NCBI GenBank assembly: GCA_036346275.1
Contig: CM070726.1
Location: 31,035,410-31,099,409 of the forward strand
Length of the DNA stretch: 64,000 bases
Source: Otatea glauca
Taxonomy: Eukaryota; Streptophyta; Magnoliopsida; Poales; Poaceae
Reading direction: 5' to 3'
Shown: positions 55,804-64,000 of the stretch, in pieces
Numbering within the stretch: position 1 is the first letter of the stretch
Layout of the letters: every line of letters starts with the position of its first letter
Notes under the pieces: generated by a model
The model's database searches: none
What the model was told of the DNA's origin: nothing
Seen by the model: the letters and a program-made list of their open reading frames with translations, nothing else
Position numbers and translations under genes: made by a program

Positions 55804-56870
55804 ATGTCGGACATCGCAAAGAGGGAATTTCATGAGCTTGTTTTGAATGGCAGCAATTATCTGACCTAGGCAATGGATGCTAAAATCAACTAAACAGCCC
55901 GATCTCTTGGAGCTACTATTACCCAACCGGCAACTAGCACATTTGTTCTTCCTAAAGCTATCATGTGTGCAGCTTTGCATTTCCTAAGGCACCATCTCCA
56001 TGTGGAGATGAAGGCCAAGTATTTAATGAAGGAGGACCCGCTGACACTATAGAATTCCCTGAAGGGACACTATGATCAGCAAAAATCTGTTCTGCTGTTA
56101 GAAGCACAACACGAATGGACCATTCTACGCTTTCAGGACTATAAAATCGTGACAACATACAACTCCGCAATATTTAAGCTTGTCTCCAAATTGTGCTTCT
56201 GTAACAAGAAAGTTACAGATGCTGAAATGATAGACAAGACATTGTGTACCTTCCACCCCAATATGATGATACTACAGCAACAGTATCGTCATGCCAAATA
56301 CCAGAAATATTCTAAGCTTATTTATACTTTGCTAAAAGTAGAGAAGCATGATGAACTTCTGATAAAGAATCATCGTATTTTCCCAATGGGATATAGGCAA
56401 TATCCGAAGTGCATGTCAATGCTCAACAGTCTAGCAATAGCTATAGCCGCGAAAAAGGTTGAAGTCATAAAAGGAAAAAATGGAAGAATGGTGGAATACA
56501 TAAGGGAAGAGGCAAGCCCAAGTGGAGAAGTAAAGGTAAAGGGCCAGGGAGCTTCCAAAAGCAAGACTCAGCCACAAGATTGTAAACCCTATACAACCTT
56601 GTTCTAGATGTGGATGCAGTGATTATTGGTCATGCAACTAACATACCTCGAAGCATTTGGTAGACCTTTACATGCAATCCATTAACAAGGTAAAAAGAAC
56701 CAGGTGAACAAGTTGAGGCACACTTCACCATTTAACCTATTGTTGACACGGACGTTAAGATGTGTGATGATATAGTTTTTGATCCTATTGAACTTGAGGA
56801 GTTCTAAAAGGACACCCATGACTCGTATGGAGACCTGATTAATCTTCTAAATATTTCTTTGCTTTGCTAG
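55804..56870 (+). pseudogene. gag: Copia gag with zinc knuckle (broken)
   Basis: The start MSDIAKREFHELVLNGSNYL matches copia A. Stops follow within the first 40 codons. The frame at 56149-56607 is open (TTYNSAIFKLVSKLCFCNKK, LKVEKHDELLIKNHRIF). A knuckle CSRCGCSDYWSC lies at about 56610-56650 and is followed by a SKHLVDLYMQS segment. The stretch to 56870 ends the gag, and the spacer to 57100 matches copia A 20484-20760. Confidence 0.82.
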
Positions 56871-57096
56871 TCAATGTTACATATTCTTTATGAGTCTCCT
56901 TAAGAGTCTCCTTATCAGTTTAGTCTTAGTTCCTAAATAAATATAGGTCTACGCTCTTGATGTGCAATTATCATTTAAAGTTAAATAAATTATTATGTAC
57001 CAGGATATTTGATCTATTGTGCTATGCTTATTTTATATTTTATAATATGTTTCTGATGCAACAACTGTTTGATAGTTAAACATACTTTTAATATAG

Positions 57097-57300
57097 AATA
57101 AAGATAATCCAATAGTGAATGAGGAAATCTGTCTTGTAGACAGTTGCACCATAAATTCAATTCTTATGGAACCTAAATATTTTGAGACTTTATCTAAGAA
57201 AGTCAAAAATATTATGTCCATCGCTAGAAGCGATACCCTCATTATTGGCACCGAAAGAGCCATCATAGTTCTCCCTATGGGTGCTCGTATAATAAGAGAA
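57097..57300 (+). pseudogene. pol: Copia protease region
   Basis: The frame reads NEEICLVDSCTINSILMEPK, YFETLSKKVKN and AIIVLPMGARI. The position and the LVDS box match the copia protease; the Gly of the usual DS/TG is Cys. It is open for 62 codons only. Confidence 0.7.
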
Positions 57301-57399
57301 TGATCTATTGTACCCTGAGTCCATTCGTACTCTCTTGAGTTTCAAAGTCATCCGTGTGAATGGTTTCAATATGGAGACAAAAAATGAAGATCGTATAGA

Positions 57400-58500
57400 A
57401 TAACTACTCATGACTAAGTTTAATGAGTGCAATAAACGTGTTGTTGAAAAATTTCCTTCCTTCTCCCCTGGGTTATACTATAAACATATAAAACATGAAG
57501 TTTATATTGCGATGAAAACCATACTTTAAAACCCAGAAATATTTAAAATCTGGCATGATTGACTTGGTCATCTTTGGTTGAATACGACGAGAAGAATCAT
57601 CAATAGTTCTGCTGGACATAGCATAAAAACTACTGACTTCTATAGACCTGAAGACTGCTTATGCCCTGCTTATGCTAAAGGAAAATTCATAATTAGACCC
57701 TCTTATCTCAAAGTTAGGGAAGAATCGCTAAATTCCATGAAGAGAATTCAAAGTGATATTTGTGAACCTATCTAGCCCCTGTCGGGCGCCATCAAATACT
57801 TTATGGTACTAATAGATACTTCTACTATTTGGTCCTATATTTACCTCTTATCTACTCGGAACCATGCTTGTGCTAAATTAATTGTCCAAATTATTAAATT
57901 AAGAGCTTCTTTTCTAAAAGAAGGATCAAGTCTATTCGAATGGGCAAAGCTAGTGAGTTCACCTCAAAGGTATTTAATGATTATTGCATGGCTCTGGGCA
58001 TTAATATAGAGCATTAAGTATCTCATATCCACACATAAAATGGCCATGCAAAGTCATTAATTAAAAAATAAAACTTATTGCTTGGTCAATCCTGCAGAAT
58101 TGTAGGTTACCCACTAGCTATTGGGGCCACATAGTGCTGCACGTTGATGTATTAATTCAACGCAGACTAAGTGCATACCATGAAATTTCCCCTTTATAGA
58201 TAGCGCGTGGGAAAGAACCAAGTATTTTCCATTTGTAAAAATTTGGTTGCGCCGTATACATGCAAATCTCACCACCATAACATACAACTATGGGCTCTCA
58301 CCGGAAGTTAGGGATCTATGTAAGTTATGAATATCTGTCAATTATTAAATACATGCGGCCTATGACAAGGGATATGTATACAGATCGGTGCACTGATGAG
58401 GACAATTTCTCGGCATTAGGGGAGAAAATGTACCACACTAAAGAATGCCAGGAAATAGATTGGAATGACACTGGGATTCAGTCCTTAGACCCACGCAATT
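57400..58500 (+). pseudogene. pol: Copia integrase (broken)
   Basis: The zinc-binding part is seen as WHD, stop, LGHLW at about 57550 and CLCPAYAKGKF at about 57657. The core begins SLNSMKRIQSDICEPI (the first catalytic Asp) and MVLIDTSTIWSYIYLLSTRN at 57803. A later segment around 58290-58500 keeps fragments. Frameshifts and stops occur about every 100-200 bases. Confidence 0.75.
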
Positions 58501-59079
58501 AAGAGTCCGAACTTGAAGTTCGAAAAATAATAAATCTGCAATAAATATCTAATAATCTGCCAGATGCCTTCATTGATCACAAAGTAGTGACAAGATCTTA
58601 TATACCTGTAGTAAACACAGCCGAAAGAGTGTAAATAACCTAGAAGGATATTGAATCTAATATTACCCCTCAAGATAAGAAGGGGAGGCTTCCAGGTGCA
58701 TGGGACTCAATTCCACAAAGACGACCACAGAAACAGAAAACCAAACAAGTGATAACACTACCCAAAACAATAGAAGAAGCTTAACCTGATGTTGAGAAAA
58801 TCTATGAAGTAAGCCATCCTGAAAAGGGTAACCACATCACTGAAGTGAGCCATCCTAAAGATGATAACCCTAGCAAATATTTACGCACATAATCTAATGC
58901 TGGAAAGTCGGATCACCTAAACTACGTCATTTGTGGGGAATCATGAATAACTAAAAGAAATTAATGAAGAGATTTCCACTAATTATGTGGATTTAGAAGA
59001 GTTGTATAAAAGAAAGCCTACAATTGTCGACATATATTTCACCTTAAAAATTACTAAAACACTTAAGCTGAATCTAGAA
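58501..59079 (+). pseudogene. pol: Copia integrase C-terminus and linker
   Basis: Only scattered fragments are readable, such as GRLPGAWDSIPQRRPQKQK at about 58685 and DLEELYKRKPTIVD at about 58987, the region that normally precedes RT in copia. No long frame remains. Confidence 0.55.
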
Positions 59080-59267
59080 CTAAAGTCTATGGTAGAGTGC
59101 CAGAAGCACTTAGATTGGGTCAAATGGAAAGAAGCAATTGAGGCAGAATTGTGCTTGCTTAATAAAAGAAAAATATTTGGTTCTATTGACTGAACACCTC
59201 CTAAAGTGTTCCCTATAGGATCAAAATGAGTTTTCATCCGGAATATAAATTAAAATAACTAAGTGGT
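59080..59267 (+). pseudogene. pol: Copia reverse transcriptase, first part
   Basis: MVECQKHLDWVKWKEAIEAE, LCLLNKRKIFGSID and then VFPIGSK, stop, VFI are the beginning of copia RT (the family has WEL, KPIGCKWVF). It is interrupted in the motif RYKARLVA by a solo LTR and resumes at 60965. Confidence 0.78.
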
Positions 59268-59272
59268 GAGAT
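59268..59272. repeat. Target-site duplication of the solo LTR (GAGAT)
   Basis: GAGAT recurs at 60960-60964. Joining the flanks restores the RT frame across RYK. Confidence 0.9.
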
Positions 59273-60959
59273 TGAAAGATCGAAATGGCGATCAGAGGGG
59301 GGTGAATGATCCCAAATAAAATTTCCCCCACTCAAAGTACTCCAAACACTCTTGCAATAAAAATCTAAAGCACCCAAAGATTTTCGTTCAAACTGGTGCT
59401 TCTCAGATTCGCACACCCTCTAAAAATCCAGAACAATTAGACAACTATGTGTACCCCTAGCTTGCATGGATAAGAACCATTAATCATGTGAGGGGTTTTT
59501 TAATCACAATCCTGGTTGTCAAGTGTCCAAACAAAAGAGGAATCATTTCAAAAGACTTCTTTTCTAAAAGAGATAAAGCTAAAACACCAAAGTCTCTTTT
59601 CAGAAAAGTTAAAGCAGATTTTCAGAAATTGTCCTCAGTTGGAACAGGTGGTTGGTGAGATTCTGTTGCTCTAAAATTTTTCAGAAGTTTTTTCCCTGTG
59701 AGCAGTTGAGACATGAACCACTCCACCAAAAATCACCTTAGAATTCTTTGTATAATAAGAATTAAAAATCAAGCAATACAGATAGTCAGAAACTTCGACC
59801 AAAAAAATTGAGGCTCGGTTTTCACTTCATAGCTCTCAAACGGTGCAACCAGTGGACTCAATAAATTTTATAAAGATGTATATATGAGTTCTGCACGTTA
59901 TCTAAAAAGAATCAATTAAAAATTATTTTTCTATATTTTTATAAAAATCAAACACTGACTACTGCGTGAAGAACAAGTTCTGGACAGATTTGCAATTTGA
60001 TGAAAAACTTGATCTCTAGTCTCTCCAAGGGTGTAAGAAAGATGCAAAACCAAATGAACACCCTCAAGACATCCTAGAAGAACAGCATTTAGAAGGAGGG
60101 GAGGCAAATCCAATTGCATAAATGTAAATTGCAAGAATGTAAGTGCTAAATTTAATTGCGGAATTTAAGTGCGGAATTTAAGTGCATAATATAAATTGCG
60201 TAATGTAAATGCACAAAGAAAAGAAATGATTTGAGGAACATTTCATTTCTGGAATGGGAGGTTACAAAGCCTCACATTCATGTGGGCAAAGCTCAAATGA
60301 GCATCAAAAACCTCAACACCTTCAAGGGAAGGAGGCTACCCCTCCACCCCTATTTATACTACTCTTGGGCCACCTACCACCCTTGGATGAGTCCCTCAAC
60401 CCTAGAGCACTCATCTAAGGGCTAGGATTAACCCACACACACAGCCATGCAAGGGCTAACCCAAAACCCACACACATACCGGGTTTTCTTGCACGGTTTT
60501 CAAAGCATACTACCTAGACCCGCTAACCTATCGACTAGACCTCAATCCGACGGCCCTCATTGATCCACGCGCATCTAGCTAGCATCAACTCCTTTCCTTG
60601 TCTTCTTGACTTGCCCGACTCCGCCTCCGATCATCTTCTCGCGATCTCCCAACCGTCGCACCTCCGACGCTCCTCGCCTAGTCCGGTCATCCTTCGCCTC
60701 ACCATGACCTAGCACCGTCGCCTGCAACCATCAAAGACAAGGAAACTCCTCACATAGCAATACCCACAAAGATGTGCAATAAACCATCCAACTCATCACT
60801 ACCGCGTCCATACAACCGGTACTGCCACTCCTGGCAGAGACAACTCAAATTGCTTCATTTTGAAAATCAATCCAAATCAAACTCAAACTTGAGCACACCT
60901 TGCTCAAATAAAGTCAAATACTCATCACAAACATGGATGGACCTCCACATGGTCCTTCA
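59273..60959. repeat. Solo LTR 3, 1.69 kb
   Basis: It begins TGAAAGATCGAAATGGCGAT, followed by AGAGGGGGGTGAATGATCCC, and ends CACATGGTCCTTCA, with GAGAT on both sides. No internal coding domain is present and no internal duplicate of the ends, so it is a solo LTR, not a whole element. Short AATTTAAGTGC repeats occur at about 60150-60200. The family is unlike the other LTRs here; its orientation is unclear. Confidence 0.82.
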
Positions 60960-60964
60960 GAGAT

Positions 60965-61570
60965 ATAAATCGAGCCTTGTAGCATAATGGTTTACGCAGA
61001 GACCCAACATCGATTATGATAAAACTTACTCTCAGGTAATTAGTGGAATAACATTCCGATACTTGATATCGATGGCAGCTAGTTTAAACTTATCAATACA
61101 ATTAATTGATGTAATGACTGCATATTTATATGGGTTACTGCATACGTATATTTACATGAGAGCCATGAAGGAGTTAAAATTCCAAATCCTAAAAAAGGTA
61201 ATAACAGTCGAGGAGAATGTGGTACAATCGACTTAGTGAATTTCTCCTGAAGGAGGAATACTCCAATAATGATTATCGTCCCTGTGTGTTCATAAAGAAA
61301 TCCGCGAATGGATTTTGTATCATCTTAGTCTATGTCGATAATCTAAATATCATCAGAACCTGAGAGGAGATATAAACGAAATAAGTTATTAACTTATGAA
61401 TGAGTTTGGGAAGAAAGATTTGAGTAAAACCAAATATTATTTGGGCCTACAGTTAGAGCATTTTCCACAAGGAATTTTTATACACCAGTTTACCTACACC
61501 AAGAAGGTACTGAAAAAATTCAATATATATAAATCTCGTCTTTTGAAGACCCCATGGTAGTGATATCCCT
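60965..61570 (+). pseudogene. pol: Copia reverse transcriptase, second part
   Basis: The frame resumes YKSSLVA, WFTQRPNIDYDKTYSQVI, FRYLISMAASLNLSIQLIDV and MTAYLYG. The active-site box YVDD reads YVDN at 61331-61342. FGKKDLSKTKYYLGLQLEHF and IFIHQFTYTKKVLKKFNIYK follow. Frameshifts lie at about 61170-61260 and stops occur at several places, including one just after YVDN. Confidence 0.83.
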
Positions 61571-61845
61571 TGAAGTGGATAAAGATCCATTCAGACCAAG
61601 GATGAAAAATAAAGAAGTCTTAGAACCTGAACTCCCGTAGTTAAGCGCCGTTGGAGCCTTATGTATCTTGCGAATTGCACAAGGCCTGATATTGCATTCA
61701 CATTAAATTTGCTAGGTAGACACAGTGCAGTTCTAACTAGAAGACATTGAGCTGGTGTTAAGACTTTGCTCAGATACCTCTAAGGTACTCAAGGCCTTGG
61801 CTTATTTTACCGAAAAGACCAAGACTTGACCATGGTGGGATATAT
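61571..61845 (+). pseudogene. pol: Copia RNase H, truncated
   Basis: Fragments such as SAVGALCILRIAQGLIL, and YRKDQDLTMVGYI, correspond to the RT-RNase H link and the first RNase H strand (GYSDADWAG in the family). The frame ends abruptly where the minus-strand LTR begins, before the catalytic Asp. Confidence 0.72.
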
Positions 61846-64000
61846 TGTAAGACCCCAGATTTACCACCCGAAATCTCCTGTGTATTTCTGTACTAGTCCC
61901 AGATCAGTTGCTAGTACACACAGTGAAGCAGTGATGATCATAACCAGAACAGAACGAAGGAAAAAAATAGCATAAATATAAATTACCAGCCATATGGCTA
62001 TTTATTACATCTCCTGGTCACATGACCAGAGTTCTCAGCAGCGGAAACAAAAATAACAAGTTAAAACCCAAAAGACACCACAGGCGACGACTAGGAGCGC
62101 GCGCTTAGTTATCTTGGCGATCTCCCACGAACTCCTCATCATAGAATTCATTGTCTTCGACTGCATCTTGGTAATTCTTTGATGACAAAATTTTGTATAG
62201 CATGTGAGTATAAACGTACTCCGCAAGTCTGGAAAAATGCATCATGAAGGGCTTGAAGGTTTAATAGGGTTCTTTTGCATAAAGCCAAGTTTCATCAAAC
62301 CATACTTAATAATAATTTTCACAATGTACATTTTAACAAATATTTTAACAATAGAATATATCTATTATTCTAGCGAAGGTTCTAACCACCATCGCTAGTA
62401 TACTGGCTCATGACTCTATCCATCATGATCAAAACAGGTTCCATCTACCTGATTGGCTCAATCCGCCAAATTAACATTCGAGAGTTCTAACCACTCCCGA
62501 ATCCCAAAACATCAGTTATTTTGAAAACCAAAACCAAGTCTACCAATATGAAAGCATTCCTCGCTTTGCCTTTGACCGTAGGCACGGCTATTCGAATAGT
62601 TTTACTCTACAGAGGTGTACAGCTTTACCCACAAGACATGATCATCTCTTTAATGCCAAGCGCTACGAACACACTTCCTTTGATGTGCCGGCAGAGATAT
62701 TATGACAAGGCCTTTACAATATATACGCCTAACCCGACCCACCCGAGGTTTCACATTGTTAGGGTTCCATCCACCAAGATGAAGCCCCTCTTGCGCTGTG
62801 AGAAATACGACTTGCCTCCATCCGCACCCACATTCCACCAATCAAGAGTCTAAGTTAGGTTTCTACGAATTATTCAGCCAGGCCGTACCCATTAGAGACT
62901 TGTGGTTGCACGGTAATGCTTAGAATGGACAGTCATAAGCGTCGGTCCTTAAATGGATTAGGGCGGCTTTCACAAACCAGAACCAGTGCTCCATCCGCAC
63001 CCGCCTGACAAACCATTCCGCTCCAATCTAAACCATTTTTATTTTATTTTTATTTTACAATCACAGCAGCAATCACCTTGCTACAGTTTCGATAAAACAC
63101 GTTTCAACAACATTTTAGAATTTTTCCCACCATAGGCATTTTGATCAACATCAATCCTAAGCACAGTCTATCGTACTAAGCAAGGTTAATCACATAATAC
63201 ATGATTTCATGATTAAATCTTAAGGTTACAAAGGCATGGTAATCAAACAACAAGGATGTCATTTCGAAATGGGCATAATTAACATTCTATATTTTAACAT
63301 CATCAGTTTATATAAATAGCCACGAAAGTTGTAAACATTTTATAAAACAGTTATAAACAATGGGATCAATGTGCGTCAAGGAGACTTGCCTTCGTCGACG
63401 AAGTGTGCTGCGCTGTTCTGGAGGTCTTCTCCTTCGTCGGCGATGACGACGGCTTCTTCGACTACGCGCAAAACGGTGCACGAAATGAATAAAATAAAAT
63501 AAATAGAAACTAAAAATTATAATAAAAATACTGGCAGATAGAGGATGAATTTAGATAAATTTAGCAATTTTAATCACTCTATTCGGAGTTACGACGGAAG
63601 AGAACGGGACATTTGAAGTTGGATTAGAAAGAAAAAATCACAAAAAAGGAAAAACACTGTAGTAGTACTGTTCACTCGCGAATAACAGAGAGCTGCTCCT
63701 TCTTCATGGTGCATTGGGAGAGAGGGCCAGGGGCGGCGGGCCAGCGAAATGTGGAAGATAAGGTGAGCATCATGTAGAGATCGACGCCGCGAACCCAAAA
63801 GTGGAATCGGATTTCGAAGATGAGTACTGGAGACGACAAATCGACGCCGCAAAGATGGTTAGGCCGACGGTGTTCAAACGTGAAATTTGTCGCCGTCCTG
63901 TAATGAAACCCAGATTTTTTTAAGGGCTTTTGATCTTTGCAACAATATGCACAAAATGACGCGAACGGAATTTGATTTAGCTCACCGGATCAAAAGTTGG
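61846..64000 (-). repeat. LTR at the right edge (incomplete), minus strand
   Basis: The edge TGTAAGACCCCAGATTTACC is the complement of an LTR 3' end. Inward it resembles solo LTRs 1 and 2 in reverse (ACTAGTCCCAGATCAGTTGCTAGTAC). It contains the candidate GC donor (63389/63390) preceded by an acidic coding-like stretch on the minus strand. The other end is outside the window, so it may be a solo LTR or the 3' LTR of a full element. Confidence 0.75.

Larger units (their letters stand above)
45075..61845 (+). mobile_element. Copia-type remnant B (leader, gag, pol), heavily interrupted
   Basis: The plus-strand order is leader (45075-45934 and 55331-55803), gag, protease, integrase, RT and RNase H, then truncation by an LTR at 61846. 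It is of the same family as copia A. Insertions are a Helitron and a MULE in the leader and a solo LTR in RT. No LTR of its own is recognisable. All coding parts carry stops. Confidence 0.85.

Overview
This window reads as heterochromatin-like intergenic DNA of a plant, most probably a grass. The grass reading is an inference from the element families: chromodomain Ty3/gypsy elements with a tRNA-iMet primer site, En/Spm-type CACTA elements starting CACTACTACAG, a Tourist-like MITE, a MITE inside a (TA)n tract, and a MULE carrying plant-mobile-domain and GRF-like genes. I found no intact host gene, no rRNA and no tRNA. Almost every base that can be assigned belongs to a transposable element, and most are nested inside one another.

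Block 1 (1-19635) is two copies of one Ty3/gypsy family. An older copy lies on the minus strand (1-3745 and 15616-19635; its 3' LTR is left of the window). A nearly complete copy on the plus strand (3746-15610, LTRs of about 3.08 kb) sits inside the older copy's gag, flanked by ATTAG/ATCAG. Both copies have the usual gag, protease, RT, RNase H, integrase and chromodomain order. Both also keep an extra sense ORF between primer site and gag, preceded by what looks like a splice acceptor.

Block 2 (19636-34656) begins with the end of one CACTA element (to 20483). It continues with a minus-strand copia remnant (copia A) whose leader was split by a solo LTR of about 5.4 kb (22392-27754). A 5.65-kb CACTA element (29002-34653, target duplication ATC) with a broken TNP2-type transposase then interrupts the far end of copia A. 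That CACTA element itself holds a hAT remnant and a tandem duplication.

Block 3 (34657-45074) is the only stretch with sizeable sequence I cannot assign (34657-36463, 36701-37602, 43737-44028). It also holds a Tourist-like MITE and a hAT-like element split by a second solo LTR of about 5 kb, which in turn carries a MITE in a (TA)n tract. A 1.03-kb hAT element with a perfect 8-bp target duplication closes the block.

Block 4 (45075-64000) is a plus-strand copia remnant (copia B) of the same family as copia A. Its leader took a Helitron of about 950 bp with a promoter-like fragment, and then an 8.44-kb MULE with long inverted repeats and a 9-bp target duplication. Its RT was split by a 1.69-kb solo LTR (duplication GAGAT), and its RNase H is cut off by a minus-strand LTR running off the window.

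The most interesting object is the MULE (45935-54373). It carries three gene-like units: a MuDR-type transposase, a plant-mobile-domain gene and a GRF-like zinc-finger gene. Palindromes of the form GGGCGATCGCCC lie in its terminal repeats and just upstream of two of its TATA-like boxes. Frameshifts are common throughout, and their patchiness in the young gypsy copy leaves open that some are assembly errors rather than decay.
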